From contig NZ_AWFI01000015.1 in NCBI RefSeq assembly GCF_000682775.1, positions 248,001 through 312,000 of the forward strand: 64,000 nt of DNA, written 5' to 3'. Origin of the DNA: Hyphomonas sp. L-53-1-40 (GTDB lineage Bacteria; Pseudomonadota; Alphaproteobacteria; Caulobacterales; Hyphomonadaceae). Every line of letters starts with the position of its first letter. Within the stretch, counting starts at the first letter, position 1. The notes under the pieces are model-generated. The model saw nothing but the letters and a program-made list of their open reading frames with translations. It had not been told where the DNA came from and searched no databases. The position numbers and the translations under genes were made by a program. Shown piece after piece: positions 16,420 to 25,752 of this stretch.

Positions 16420-16649
16420 CAGCTACACACCTTTCATGTTGCGGTGCAGCATAGATGGCAATCCCTATCAGGGCAAACAGATTCGCCAGACAGGCGTGCG
16501 TCGGGACGGGAACATCATGGTTTCATTTTTCTGCAAAATTGATCGATTTCAGCAAGCTTCAGCTTAACCGGGACAGGGTAAATTCCTCCCGAATTGGAGT
16601 GATTGCCATGTTCCTCAAATGCCAACCCAACCCCCACCGTGGGGGACGC

Positions 16650-16991
16650 ATGACGCGGGCTATCGTCTATGAGCAGGCTCCTGGCCAGCATTTCGCGATC
16701 GATGCGGAAATTCTGCACAAACAGCCGGAATTGCTCAATGATTTCGGCAGCTACATGCATACCCGCTTTCGTATTCTGGACGCGTTGGCCTATTTCATCT
16801 GCCTTGCGGGTGTATTGGCATCGCTGGCCTTTGTCTGGTGGATGTTCCTGCCGGGCGTTGCAATTTGCGCGATGATGCTTGCGGTCAATAGGAAGGCCGC
16901 CGGCGAGATTGCACTGCGAGCTGCCCGAAAATCGGCAGACAATTTCAGAAAACTGCACGAAATGGGCTGTCTCTGGCTCGTGTTTGCCTGA
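16650..16991 (+). CDS. Small membrane protein, hypothetical
   Basis: A 113-residue product with two hydrophobic helices (about residues 43-65 and 66-82) between a soluble N-terminus and a basic amphipathic C-terminal helix (KAAGEIALRAARKSADNFRK). The ATG at 16650 is chosen because it follows a G-rich site; the frame is open to 16455, but that part has no protein-like character. No family is recognised. Convergent with the next gene, 6 bases apart. Confidence 0.5.
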   Translation: MTRAIVYEQAPGQHFAIDAEILHKQPELLNDFGSYMHTRFRILDALAYFICLAGVLASLAFVWWMFLPGVAICAMMLAVNRKAAGEIALRAARKSADNFRKLHEMGCLWLVFA

Positions 16992-16997
16992 TCTCCG

Positions 16998-17414
16998 CTA
17001 GATGCGGATCATGCCGAGCACGGCGGACACAATCGCCACCAATGTAAACATCAGGGATAGGCTGACCGAAATGGCGCGCTGGCCCTTGCGGCTCGTGCGT
17101 TCGCCCTTTTGCTTCTTCCCGGGTGTCAGCATCCAGCGATTGGAGAAGAATCCGAAAGCAGCCAACAAGGCAGTGACGGCGGCTGCCCAGCTTGAGGCCA
17201 GCAGGAAGAACGCGCCGGAAGCGAGCATCATGCCGGCGATCGGCGTAGACGTCTGGAGCAGCAATTCCCGGACGTGTCGATCGGCGCGCGATCCGTCCAG
17301 CTTGTCGAAGCTGCAATTGGGCGACGCAATGGCCGCGACCCAGGACGCGCCCACGGCCATCGCACCAGCGAGTAGACCAAGATGAGTTGCGGTAGTGGAG
17401 ATTCCTTCGAACAT
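16998..17414 (-). CDS. Hypothetical membrane protein
   Basis: A 138-residue product with about four hydrophobic segments (THLGLLAGAMAVGASWVAA, IAGMMLASGAFFLLASSW, AVTALLAAFGFF and the C-terminal SLMFTLVAIVSAVLGMIRI). A basic loop PGKKQKGERTSRKGQR lies between the third and fourth. The ATG at 17414 is preferred to a TTG three codons earlier. No recognised family. Lies downstream of, and on the same strand as, the TetR gene. Confidence 0.5.
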   Translation of the reverse strand: MFEGISTTATHLGLLAGAMAVGASWVAAIASPNCSFDKLDGSRADRHVRELLLQTSTPIAGMMLASGAFFLLASSWAAAVTALLAAFGFFSNRWMLTPGKKQKGERTSRKGQRAISVSLSLMFTLVAIVSAVLGMIRI

Positions 17415-17447
17415 GCGGTGCAATATGCGCCGGATTCGCGGGCTGGC

Positions 17448-18020
17448 CTAGAGAAAGCTTCGGGAGACGACGGCAGCGATCATCTTTTCGTCGTCGGGCA
17501 GCTGGCCATCCAGTATCAGCATCGACAGTCCATGCACGATCGACCAGGCCTGAAGGCGTTTGACCATCTGCAATTCGGGCGGGGTATCCTTCGGCAACAC
17601 TTCACCCAATGTGTTGGACAGCATGGCAAACGCGCCCACCTCTTTCTCCTGATCGGGCTGAAGAACTTCGGCGCGAGGCGCTTTGGTCATCATCAGGCGG
17701 AACAGAGACGGATTGTCTATCGCAAATCGGACATAGGCTCGTCCCATGACTTCGAACGCATCGATGCCCGCGGGAGTGTCGGAGAGGGCCCCCCTGAACG
17801 TATCAGACAGTTTCACGCTCCCGACTTCGCACAAAGCGCCAAGGAGTGCGGCCTTATTGGGAAAGTGTCGATAAACTGCCGTCGCTGAAACACCGACATT
17901 CCGGGCAATTTGTCTGAGGCTTACTTTCTCGACTCGGCTGTTGCTGATCTGCGCCAATCCTTCTTCGATCAGGGCGGCCCTCAAGTCACCATGGTGGTAG
18001 CTGCCCCCCTGAGCGTTCAT
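17448..18020 (-). CDS. TetR-family transcriptional regulator
   Basis: A 190-residue repressor-type protein. The N-terminal helix-turn-helix covers about residues 10-60: YHHGDLRAALIEEG, then VSLRQIARNVGVSATAVYRHFPNKAALLGALCE, a textbook TetR DNA-binding domain. The C-terminal part is a TetR_C-like ligand domain. The start is uncertain. ATGs at 18020, 18041 and 18047 all lack a ribosome site; 18020 fits the usual short leader before YHHGDL and leaves the candidate operator upstream of the gene. It is divergent from the carotenoid oxygenase gene, its likely target along with itself. Confidence 0.85.
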   Translation of the reverse strand: MNAQGGSYHHGDLRAALIEEGLAQISNSRVEKVSLRQIARNVGVSATAVYRHFPNKAALLGALCEVGSVKLSDTFRGALSDTPAGIDAFEVMGRAYVRFAIDNPSLFRLMMTKAPRAEVLQPDQEKEVGAFAMLSNTLGEVLPKDTPPELQMVKRLQAWSIVHGLSMLILDGQLPDDEKMIAAVVSRSFL

Positions 18021-18024
18021 GTTG

Positions 18025-18058
18025 ACACTGTTATCATTCATCGGCATGTTATCAGTGT
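18025..18058. promoter_or_regulatory. Candidate TetR operator (inverted repeat)
   Basis: Two 12-base arms, ACACTGTTATCA at 18025-18036 and TGTTATCAGTGT at 18047-18058, form an inverted repeat matching at 10 of 12 positions, with 10 bases between. The right arm also begins a tighter palindrome, TGTTATCAGTGTAAACA (18047-18063). The element lies between the TetR gene and the carotenoid oxygenase gene, where a divergent autoregulated operator is expected. Confidence 0.5.
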
Positions 18059-18099
18059 AAACATTGTGGCGCAGACAACAAGCCGCGAGGATGATCTCC

Positions 18100-19527
18100 A
18101 TGCCCAGCCCTGTGGAAACAGCCATTCGGGGCGTCGTGACAAAAGGCGTCATGGCGGTGGCCGGATTCAACCGCAGTCGACGCAAGGCAACACAACCCAA
18201 CATTTTTCTTGAAGGCGTTCACACCCCGCTGACGGAAGAGATCACCGAAATTGATCCAAAGGCGACTGGGGCGATTCCCGCTGGTCTGAATGGCCTTTAC
18301 GTCCGCAATGGCCCGAACCCCGTTTCGCCGGTCAATCCAGCTGCACATCATTGGTTTGTAGGGGATGGCATGTTGCACGGTGTCCGCCTGCAGGATGGCA
18401 AGGCGCTTTGGTACCGCAATCGCTGGGTGAGGTCCAACAGTGTGAGTGATGCCCTTGGCGAGCCGCGTGCGCCCGGTCCGCGTCACGCCAGAATTGATGT
18501 GGCAAACACGAATATTGTCGGTCACGCAGGAAAGATCTGGGCGATTGTCGAAGCTGGCGGATATCCCGTCGAAGTGTCCGAGGATCTGGAGACTCGTACG
18601 CATTCGGACTTTGACGGGACATTGGGTCAGTCCTTTTCCGCACATCCGCATTATGACCCCGACACAGGCGAGATGCACGCCATCTGTTACGAGTCGCAGC
18701 AAACCAATCTGCTTTGGCACAAGGTGCTGGGCGCTGATGGCCGCGTGCGCCGGGATGAGCCAATCCCTGTCCAGCATGGCCCAATGGTTCATGACTGCAT
18801 GATCACCCCAAAATACGTGATCGTGATGGACCTTCCGGTGACGTTCTCCATGAGCGCTATCATCAGTGGCATGAGCTTTCCGTATCGGTGGAATGAGAAC
18901 CACAAGGCGCGTATAGGTCTGTTGCCGCGAGAGGGGAGTGCAGATGATATCATCTGGTGTGATGTTGATCCCTGTTACATCTTCCATCCTGCGAACGCCT
19001 ACGAAACCGAGGACGGAAAAGTCGTGATGGACGCATGTGTTTATGACCACATGTTTGCCCCGGACAATACGGGCCCGGACGGCGTGCCGAAATTTGAATC
19101 CCTGACGATCGATCCGGCAACGCAAACCGTGTCACGGCGTGTGATAGATGAACGCGCCCATGAGTTTCCGCGCTATGATGAGCGGCTGACCGGAAAGCCC
19201 TATCGCTATGTTTACACGACGGCTGTAGCGGCAGACGGCTTCCTCACCGAAACCCGCATCTTCAAGCATGACCTGACAAATGGCAGCTGTGAAGTTCGCG
19301 ATTTTGGGTCAGGACGGGTGCCGGGCGAGTTCATTTTTATCCCAGCCAGTGAAACGGCCTCAGAGGATGAGGGCTGGCTGATGGGCTATGTGGTCGACAC
19401 GAATGCGGGCCTATCCGAACTGGTCATTCTCGATGCCGCAAATTTTACCGCACCGGCGGTTGCAACCGTGCACATTCCGCAACGCATTCCGCAGGGGTTC
19501 CACGGTAATTTCATTCCAGTTGGCTGA
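18100..19527 (+). CDS. Carotenoid oxygenase (RPE65/CCD family)
   Basis: A 475-residue enzyme expected to cleave a double bond of carotenoids, apocarotenoids or stilbenoids with O2. The four iron-binding histidines are seen in SAHPHYDPDTGEMHA, HGPMVHDCM, YIFHPANAYE and PQGFHGNFIP. YVRNGPNPV near the N-terminus is the family's opening motif. ATG 18100 has a GAGG about 10 bases upstream; ATG 18091 is also possible. The divergent TetR gene and the inverted repeat between them suggest induction by a substrate or product. It converges on an iron alcohol dehydrogenase that could act on an aldehyde or alcohol product (inference). Confidence 0.9.
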   Translation: MPSPVETAIRGVVTKGVMAVAGFNRSRRKATQPNIFLEGVHTPLTEEITEIDPKATGAIPAGLNGLYVRNGPNPVSPVNPAAHHWFVGDGMLHGVRLQDGKALWYRNRWVRSNSVSDALGEPRAPGPRHARIDVANTNIVGHAGKIWAIVEAGGYPVEVSEDLETRTHSDFDGTLGQSFSAHPHYDPDTGEMHAICYESQQTNLLWHKVLGADGRVRRDEPIPVQHGPMVHDCMITPKYVIVMDLPVTFSMSAIISGMSFPYRWNENHKARIGLLPREGSADDIIWCDVDPCYIFHPANAYETEDGKVVMDACVYDHMFAPDNTGPDGVPKFESLTIDPATQTVSRRVIDERAHEFPRYDERLTGKPYRYVYTTAVAADGFLTETRIFKHDLTNGSCEVRDFGSGRVPGEFIFIPASETASEDEGWLMGYVVDTNAGLSELVILDAANFTAPAVATVHIPQRIPQGFHGNFIPVG

Positions 19528-19538
19528 GTGGGGGGACG

Positions 19539-19563
19539 AGGGGGCCGTCGATGACGGCCCCCT
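19539..19563. terminator. Hairpin between convergent genes
   Basis: A perfect 11-bp stem, AGGGGGCCGTC pairing with GACGGCCCCCT, with a 3-base GAT loop. It lies 12 bases after the carotenoid oxygenase stop and 12 before the end of the convergent alcohol dehydrogenase gene. No good T-run follows on either strand, so it may act as a weak or factor-assisted bidirectional terminator. Confidence 0.5.
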
Positions 19564-19574
19564 TCCACGTATCC

Positions 19575-20705
19575 TTAAAGGGCGGCCTCGTAGACCTTCG
19601 CATAATCATCCGCACTCATCGGCTTTGGATTGCCGAAATGGGCGAGGTCTTTAAGTGCGTACTCAACCACGCCGGGGGCGTCGTCTGTAGACAATCCGAT
19701 GGCGGACAGGGTGGCTGGGATGCCGATATCGGCATTCAGCTCTGCAATTGCGTCGCCAAGATCCGCGCCGGGTTTCAGGCCCATGGCCTGGCGAAGACGT
19801 ACATATTTCTCATCGGCTGAGCCTTCATGAAACCGCAGAATATGTGGCAGGAAGATCGCGTTGAGCGTGCCGTGGTGCAGTCGCTTGTCGTGCAGACGAC
19901 CCGCCGCGTGTGACAGGGCGTGGACCCCGCCCAGGCCTTTCACGAATGCCAGAGCGCCTTCATAACTTGCCATCATCATGTGCCAGCGGGCGTCGGCGTC
20001 CGAACCATCCTTGACCGCCTTCTTCAGCCAGCCATTGCCGACGGCGCGGAACACGCCTTCATACGCAATGCCTTCCGCAGGCGGGTTCACGGTTGGGGAC
20101 AGGACTGATTCAATGCAGTGTGTAACGGCGTCCATCCCGGTGGCGGCCGTCAGTCCGGCAGGAAGGCCAAGCGTCAGGTCCGGGTCGCAAATGGCTGTGG
20201 CAGGGATCAGGTTTGGAGAGACGATGGTTTCCTTGCGGCCATTCTCCAATACAAGGACCAGGCCGACTGAGACTTCTGACCCCGTGCCGGATGTGGTCGG
20301 GATGGCGATCAGCGGTGGGATCTTGCCGATCTTCTTGGCACCGCCGGTGATGGCGGCATAATTCTCGAGCGGTTCATCATGACTGACCAGCAAGCCGATG
20401 CCCTTCGCATGGTCCATGGACGAGCCACCGCCGAGTGCGATCAGGCCGTCGGCGCCGCATGCCTTGTAGGCGGCTGCCGCTTCCTTCGTCTGCTTCTCGG
20501 TCGGGTTCGGCACGGTTTCCGCGAACACGCCTGCCGCTGCAACGCCCAACGCATCCTCGACCTTCGCCAGAATGCCGGCCGCCTTGATGCCGGGGTCCGT
20601 CACAATGAAAGGGCGGGTCATGCCGAGCTTCTTCGCCGTACCGGCGAGCTGCTTCAGGGCACCCGAGTCAAAGATGCAAGTGGTGAGATAATTTATGACG
20701 GGCAT
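19575..20705 (-). CDS. Iron-containing (group III) alcohol dehydrogenase
   Basis: A 376-residue NAD(P)-dependent dehydrogenase. The nucleotide motif GGGSSMDHAKG is seen at about residue 96, followed by PTTSGTGSEVS. The metal ligands Asp and three His are in DAVTHCIES, GGVHALSHAAG and RLHHGTLNAIFLPH. Length and order match the Fe-ADH family. Some relatives act on short alcohols, others on lactaldehyde or 4-hydroxybutyrate; the substrate here is open. A GAGG site precedes the ATG at 20705. It is convergent with the carotenoid oxygenase. Confidence 0.9.
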   Translation of the reverse strand: MPVINYLTTCIFDSGALKQLAGTAKKLGMTRPFIVTDPGIKAAGILAKVEDALGVAAAGVFAETVPNPTEKQTKEAAAAYKACGADGLIALGGGSSMDHAKGIGLLVSHDEPLENYAAITGGAKKIGKIPPLIAIPTTSGTGSEVSVGLVLVLENGRKETIVSPNLIPATAICDPDLTLGLPAGLTAATGMDAVTHCIESVLSPTVNPPAEGIAYEGVFRAVGNGWLKKAVKDGSDADARWHMMMASYEGALAFVKGLGGVHALSHAAGRLHDKRLHHGTLNAIFLPHILRFHEGSADEKYVRLRQAMGLKPGADLGDAIAELNADIGIPATLSAIGLSTDDAPGVVEYALKDLAHFGNPKPMSADDYAKVYEAAL

Positions 20706-20939
20706 GGCGTGGTCCTCGTTGGGATTGTTTCCTCACCCTCCATGTGCCCCAGCGGAAGCGCACAGTTCAAGCCTGACCGTGGGAGAACCAGGATGGTACG
20801 CCGCAGCAGGCGGATGGATATAGCTCGGACGGAAGCGCACCGAACCAAGATCTCAGGAAGTGCTCACCGGCGCAATTGGGAAGAATACCTAGTCGCGATG
20901 CCATGACGCGCGACACGCGCCCGCGCGTCAAAACGGACA

Positions 20940-20953
20940 ATTATCCTTATCAA
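20940..20953. promoter_or_regulatory. Weak FNR/FixK-like box upstream of ompW
   Basis: ATTAT-CCTT-ATCAA compares with the FNR/FixK pattern TTGAT-N4-ATCAA: the right half is perfect, the left matches 3 of 5. It lies 64 bases before the OmpW start, within the 311-base gap 20706-21016, in which I otherwise see no gene. A short inverted repeat GGCGC...GCGCC lies in the putative leader near 20980-20997. OmpW genes are oxygen-regulated in several bacteria, which makes the site plausible but unproven. Confidence 0.25.
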
Positions 20954-21016
20954 ATCATGGGAGTAGTCCTTCGGCATCCGGCGCGAATTGGTGCGCCAAA
21001 ACAGGAGTTAAACGAC

Positions 21017-21697
21017 ATGAAACAGCTTCTCGTTGCTACTCTGGTTGCCGGGGCAACTTGGGTCGGGACAGCACCTGCTGCCTCGGCAGATGAGAATCCC
21101 TGGATGGTCCGCGGACGCGTCATCGGGGTCCTGCCGGATGAGTCCGGCGATCTCTCTGTCGCAGGTGCGCGCCTTGCAGGGGATGTGGACATTTCTGACC
21201 AGTACGTGCCCGAATTGGACATCACCTATTTCTTCACGAAGAATATCGCTGCCGAGCTGATCCTTGGCGTGACGCCACATGACGTGAAAGCCACGGGCGT
21301 GACCGTTCCAGGTGCACTCGATAATGCAACGATCGATCTGGGCGATGTCACGCTGCTGCCACCCACTCTGACGGTGCAATACCACTTTGTGAATGACAGC
21401 CAGTGGAAGCCCTATGTCGGCGCCGGCATCAATGCGACTTTCTTCTTCAACGAGGATGAAGGCCCTGTCGCAGACGGCATAGATTACGATACCAGTGTGG
21501 GCCTCGCGCTTCAGGCGGGCGTAGATTACGATCTTGATGGCGAGCCAGGTGGCTGGGCCGTCAATGCAGACATCAAGAAGATCTGGATAAATCCGGATGT
21601 GACTGTGGATTTCACCACGGCGCTTGGCGCAACAGTGGATGCTGACGTGGACATCAATCCACTCGTGGTGGGACTGGGGCTCGGGTATAAATTCTGA
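21017..21697 (+). CDS. OmpW-family outer-membrane protein
   Basis: A 226-residue precursor with a signal peptide (MKQLLVATLVAGATWV, cleavage after ASA) and an 8-stranded beta-barrel pattern. The mature start NPWMVRGRVIGVLPDES, DITYFFTKNIAAELILG, TVQYHFVNDSQWKPYVGAGINATFFF and a terminal aromatic (GLGLGYKF) are all OmpW features. OmpW forms a narrow hydrophobic channel in the outer membrane. An AGGAG site is placed correctly before the ATG; the frame extends upstream to 20876 without support. A hairpin-like inverted repeat lies just after the stop (about 21710-21744) without a T-run. Confidence 0.88.
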   Translation: MKQLLVATLVAGATWVGTAPAASADENPWMVRGRVIGVLPDESGDLSVAGARLAGDVDISDQYVPELDITYFFTKNIAAELILGVTPHDVKATGVTVPGALDNATIDLGDVTLLPPTLTVQYHFVNDSQWKPYVGAGINATFFFNEDEGPVADGIDYDTSVGLALQAGVDYDLDGEPGGWAVNADIKKIWINPDVTVDFTTALGATVDADVDINPLVVGLGLGYKF

Positions 21698-21846
21698 GCG
21701 CCATATCATGAGGGCAGGGCTTTGACCCATTGCGCCCTGTCCTCACTCTCTCTTGGGCCGTGCTATTTCCCGACAGCGCGGCCTTTTTTCCGCTTTCTGC
21801 AGAGCGGTCGTTGCACGCCCCGCCCGCGCGTATACAGAATGCCAGC

Positions 21847-23682
21847 ATGGCTATTCTTTCTGTCAAAGATCTTCGTGTTTCCTTCGACACACCTGACGGT
21901 GTGGTTGAGGCTGTCAAAGGTATAAGTTTCGACGTCGCCAAGGGCGAGTGCCTTGGCATTGTCGGTGAAAGCGGCTCTGGGAAGAGCCAGTCTGCGCTCT
22001 CGGCTCTGGGTCTGTTGGCAGGCAATGGCACTGCAACCGGCCGGATTGATTTCGATGGCACCAATATGCTGGAGGCTTCGGACGCAACGCTTCGCAATAT
22101 CCGTGGCGCGCGGATGTCCATGATTTTCCAAGACCCCCTGACCAGTTTGACGCCGCACATGACAGTTGGCGCGCAGATGCGCGAAGTGCTGGCGCTCCAT
22201 AAGGGCCTCAAGGGTGAAGAAGCGGATCGCATATGCGTCGACTGGCTGGAGAATGTGCGTATTCCGGAAGCAGCCCGGCGCATGAATCAATTTCCGCATG
22301 AGCTTTCAGGCGGCATGCGCCAACGGGTCATGATCGCCATCGCCATGCTTTGCAATCCTGAACTGTTGCTCGCGGATGAGCCCACCACAGCGCTGGATGT
22401 GACGGTGCAGGCGCAGGTTCTGGAACTAATGGACGAGCTGAAACGCGAGACGGGTACCGGTATCGCGCTGATCACTCACAATATGGGTGTGGTCGCCCGC
22501 ATGTGCGACCGTGTCATCGTCATGCGTCATGGCGAGATCGTCGAGCAGGGGAGCGTCGACGATATCTTCTACAAGCCTCAGGCCGACTATACGAAGATGC
22601 TGCTCAATGCTGTTCCGCGCATCGACGAACCAGATCGCCCCGGTCGACCCGTCCTGTCGGCGCCGCCGGCGCCTGAAACTGAGCCGGTTCTCAAGGTAGA
22701 GGACATGAAAATCCATTTCCCGATTGCGGTGAAGGGCGGTCTGTTTGGCAAGACGAAGCCGTTGAAAGCGGTGGATGGTGTTTCTTTCGATTTGAAACCG
22801 GGTGAGACGTTGGGAGTTGTCGGAGAATCCGGGTGTGGCAAGTCCACGCTCGCGCGCGGCGTGTTGAACCTCATCCCTCCCACCGATGGCACGGTTGCCT
22901 GGCTGGGGCGCGACATATCCAAGGCGAGCCGCAAGGAAATGAACGGCCTGCGCGACGATCTCCAGATCGTGTTTCAGGATCCCCTTGCCAGCCTGGACCC
23001 GCGCATGACCATCGGCGCATCCATTGCCGAACCGTTGCAAGTTCACCAACCGCGCCTGTCCCGTGCTGACCGGGAAGCAAAAGTACGCGAGATTCTTCCC
23101 CGGGTCGGCCTCGATCCCAATTTGATCAACCGGTACCCGCACGAATTGTCTGGTGGCCAGAACCAGCGGGTTGGCATTGCCCGTGCCATGATCCTTCAGC
23201 CGAAACTGGTGATCTGTGATGAAGCGGTTTCGGCGCTTGATGTGTCTGTCCAGGCGCAAGTCGTGGATTTGCTGATCGAGCTGCAGAAAGAGTTCGGCCT
23301 CGCCATGATCTTCATCAGCCACGATCTCGCCGTCGTGCGGCAGATCAGCCACCGGGTAATGGTGTTGTATCTTGGCCGCGTAGTGGAACTTGCCGGTCGC
23401 AATGCCATCTACACCGAAGCGCGCCACCCCTACACGAAAGCGCTGATTGCGGCTGTGCCAAACGCCGATCCGACCGGGGAGCGCACGCGGGAACGCTTGC
23501 GCCTGACGGGCGATCTTCCGAGTCCGCTCGACAGCCGTGCATCGCTGCGCTTCATGAAGTCCAAACTCATCGATGATGGGGACGCGGAACAGTACCAACC
23601 GAAACTGGTCGAGATTGCTCCAGGCCACCTTGTGGCAGAGCATGACCCCGTGATGGGCGGCGCAGGATTGCGAGCCAGTTAA
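21847..23682 (+). CDS. Double-domain oligopeptide ABC ATPase (YejF-like)
   Basis: A 611-residue fusion of two ABC ATPases of the peptide/nickel importer class. Domain 1 (about residues 3-260) has [10 protein letters not shown] and [12 protein letters not shown]. Domain 2 (about 280-545) has [10 protein letters not shown] and [12 protein letters not shown]. Each is followed by an oligo_HPY-type tail ([16 protein letters not shown]). YejF of the YejABEF microcin C/peptide importer has this layout. The partner permeases and binding protein are not next to it, so it must serve subunits encoded elsewhere. The ATG at 21847 begins directly at the conserved [13 protein letters not shown]; the upstream open frame is rejected. 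Confidence 0.9.
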   Translation: MAILSVKDLRVSFDTPDGVVEAVKGISFDVAKGECLGIVGESGSGKSQSALSALGLLAGNGTATGRIDFDGTNMLEASDATLRNIRGARMSMIFQDPLTSLTPHMTVGAQMREVLALHKGLKGEEADRICVDWLENVRIPEAARRMNQFPHELSGGMRQRVMIAIAMLCNPELLLADEPTTALDVTVQAQVLELMDELKRETGTGIALITHNMGVVARMCDRVIVMRHGEIVEQGSVDDIFYKPQADYTKMLLNAVPRIDEPDRPGRPVLSAPPAPETEPVLKVEDMKIHFPIAVKGGLFGKTKPLKAVDGVSFDLKPGETLGVVGESGCGKSTLARGVLNLIPPTDGTVAWLGRDISKASRKEMNGLRDDLQIVFQDPLASLDPRMTIGASIAEPLQVHQPRLSRADREAKVREILPRVGLDPNLINRYPHELSGGQNQRVGIARAMILQPKLVICDEAVSALDVSVQAQVVDLLIELQKEFGLAMIFISHDLAVVRQISHRVMVLYLGRVVELAGRNAIYTEARHPYTKALIAAVPNADPTGERTRERLRLTGDLPSPLDSRASLRFMKSKLIDDGDAEQYQPKLVEIAPGHLVAEHDPVMGGAGLRAS

Positions 23683-23774
23683 GCGCTGCAGGCAGGGCAG
23701 GGTGTGCGCTGTAAGCTTGGCTTAAGACGAATGTGTCATGGTGCAAGCTGAGTTAATGCCGGAGCCCGCGCGTC

Positions 23775-24650
23775 TTGCCCCAATTGATTGGTCTTGTCCT
23801 TGTGGTCGTCCTCGTGATGGGCGGCCTCGTCCTCACGGGCGGACACGGTGCCATGCAGGCGCTGCCGTTCGAACTGGCCCTGATTGGTGGTGCCGCGGTC
23901 GGCACCATTCTGATCGGTAATTCGCCGAAAGTTGCCAAGGAGGCTTTGGGTGGGTTCGTTCGCTCGTTTCAGGGCAGCCGTTGGCAGCGTGCCCAACACC
24001 GCGAATTGCTGGTTCTGCTGTCCAACTTGATGCGCAAGGTACGCCAAGGTGGGTTTGTCGCGATTGAATCGGATATCGAAGACCCGGATGCGTCCCCCTT
24101 GTTTGCTTTGTCCCCTGCGGTGCTTTCCGATCCTGCTGCGCGTGACATGATCTGCGATTCCTTTCGCCTGATGGCGCTCGACCTGTCAGACCCGGCACGG
24201 GCTGAGGCGCATATGGAGCAGTCTGTGGCCCTGCATGTCGACCAGCGCATGAAAGCAGTGAATGCACTCAATACTGTAGCCGATGCCTTGCCAGCGCTCG
24301 GTATCGTGGCGGCTGTGCTGGGCATCATCAAGACCATGGGGTCGATTGATCAGTCGCCTGCAGTGCTTGGAATGATGATTGGGTCAGCCCTGCTGGGCAC
24401 CTTTCTCGGTGTATTTCTGGCTTATGGCGTTGTTGGGCCTGTGGCCGCCCGCTTCGGACAGATTGTCGAAGATGAGGCTCAGCCTCTTGATGTGATCCGC
24501 ACGGTATTGTCGGCATTTGGCGGCGGAGTTCAGCCAGGCATTGCCGTTGAACTCGGTCGCACGGCTATTCCTGTAGATCAGCGCCCCGATGCGGAATCGG
24601 TTGAACGGGCCCATACGAGCGCCCGTTTTGCTGAGCGCGCCGTCGCCTGA
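23775..24650 (+). CDS. Flagellar motor stator protein MotA-like
   Basis: A 291-residue MotA/ExbB-type inner-membrane protein. It starts with TTG at 23775 (MPQLIGLVLVVVLVMGGLVL, first helix), with GGAG about 10 bases upstream. A second helix ends near residue 48, and the cytoplasmic loop carries RKVRQGGFVAIESDIEDPD, equivalent to the charged loop that contacts FliG. Two C-terminal helices include PALGIVAAVLGIIKTM with the conserved proline. MotA with MotB conducts ions to drive rotation. No motB lies beside it: the next gene is a nuclease. Alphaproteobacteria often separate motA and motB, so it may still be the flagellar subunit. Confidence 0.85.
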   Translation: MPQLIGLVLVVVLVMGGLVLTGGHGAMQALPFELALIGGAAVGTILIGNSPKVAKEALGGFVRSFQGSRWQRAQHRELLVLLSNLMRKVRQGGFVAIESDIEDPDASPLFALSPAVLSDPAARDMICDSFRLMALDLSDPARAEAHMEQSVALHVDQRMKAVNALNTVADALPALGIVAAVLGIIKTMGSIDQSPAVLGMMIGSALLGTFLGVFLAYGVVGPVAARFGQIVEDEAQPLDVIRTVLSAFGGGVQPGIAVELGRTAIPVDQRPDAESVERAHTSARFAERAVA

Positions 24651-24703
24651 GATAGCCGCCATTCTGCGTTGACCCAACAGGCATGAGGCCGCATCACCGG
24701 TAT

Positions 24704-25714
24704 ATGCCCGATATTCGTTTGGCCACGTTCAATTGCGAAAACCTGATGATGCGCTGCGATTTCGCGCGGTCAGGTCTCGCCAATGCGCGTCGCAAGCTGA
24801 CCGATGTCGATGATGCCTTGGTCGCCGAGCAGGTTGACGCGGTTTTCGATGTCCTGTCGGAGGATGACCGCACCCTGACCGCGCAGGCATTGGTCGCGAC
24901 CAAAGCCGAAGTGTGCGCACTGCAGGAGGTCGAAAACCTCGTCACCTTGACCGCTTTTGACAATCGCTATGTCGGGCGCTGGGCCGGAAAGCCGTTTGGC
25001 GAACGTGTGCTGCACGAGGGGAATGACAGCCGCGGGATTGATGTGGGTCTGTTGTCGTCGCTTACGGTTGCATTCCAGCGCAGCCATGCGCGGGCGACCT
25101 TCGGACGGTTGGGCATTCACCCCCCAGAAGGGGCTTCCATCAATGACTACGTCTTTCGCCGGGATTGTCTGGAAGTTGATGTGGAAAAAGACGGGCGCCT
25201 TTTGACGCTTTTTGTCTGCCACTTCAAATCCATGCATGGTGGACGCAAGAGGACGGTTGCGATGCGTGAGGCTGAAGCTCAGGCTGTGCGCCGGATTGTA
25301 AGCCAGCGATTTGATGACCCGGCTAGGGCGGAATGGGTTATTTTGGGTGATTTCAATGATTATTGGGAAGTAGATGGTCGTCCGGCCCGGCCGCATGGTC
25401 TGGGCGCGATGGTAGGCGACGGGTTCGCCATCGATCTGGCTAGCCGCGCCATTGCAGACCCATATGACCGCTGGACTCACCATTACAGCGGCGACGACAC
25501 CTATGGCGCGCTGGATCACATCTTCCTGTCACCCAAACTCGCGGCCCTGAATCCTGCTGCCACAGTTGAGATTGTACGGGCAGGATCGCCATATAGAGCC
25601 GCCAGATATGATGGGGCTCGCTTTCCCGGCGTCGGCTGGATTACGCCCAAAGCTTCTGATCATTGTCCGATGGTGGCGACTTTAAAATTTGAAGGTCGCC
25701 CTGCGACACCCTAA
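24704..25714 (+). CDS. Endonuclease/exonuclease/phosphatase-family protein
   Basis: A 336-residue EEP-fold metalloenzyme (DNase I-like). Motifs in order: NCENL near the N-terminus, metal Glu in ALQEVEN, catalytic His in VCHFKSMHGG, GDFNDYWE, LDHIFLS and the terminal SDHCPMVATL. No signal peptide is seen, so it is probably cytosolic. EEP proteins include nucleases, phosphodiesterases and lipid phosphatases, so the substrate is open. The ATG at 24704 is favoured because the conserved strand MPDIRLATFN starts there; an ATG seven codons earlier (24683) is possible. Confidence 0.8.
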   Translation: MPDIRLATFNCENLMMRCDFARSGLANARRKLTDVDDALVAEQVDAVFDVLSEDDRTLTAQALVATKAEVCALQEVENLVTLTAFDNRYVGRWAGKPFGERVLHEGNDSRGIDVGLLSSLTVAFQRSHARATFGRLGIHPPEGASINDYVFRRDCLEVDVEKDGRLLTLFVCHFKSMHGGRKRTVAMREAEAQAVRRIVSQRFDDPARAEWVILGDFNDYWEVDGRPARPHGLGAMVGDGFAIDLASRAIADPYDRWTHHYSGDDTYGALDHIFLSPKLAALNPAATVEIVRAGSPYRAARYDGARFPGVGWITPKASDHCPMVATLKFEGRPATP

Positions 25715-25752
25715 TTTATGTTGGCTTTGGTAATGAAGGGGGCCGTCAGGCT

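Noticed and set aside
18052-19125. 357-residue open frame opposite the carotenoid oxygenase
   Set aside because: The opposite strand encodes all four iron-binding histidine motifs; this frame is His/Arg-rich without motifs.
22426-23643. 405-residue open frame on the minus strand
   Set aside because: Mirror of the second ATPase domain of the YejF-like gene; no recognisable motif.
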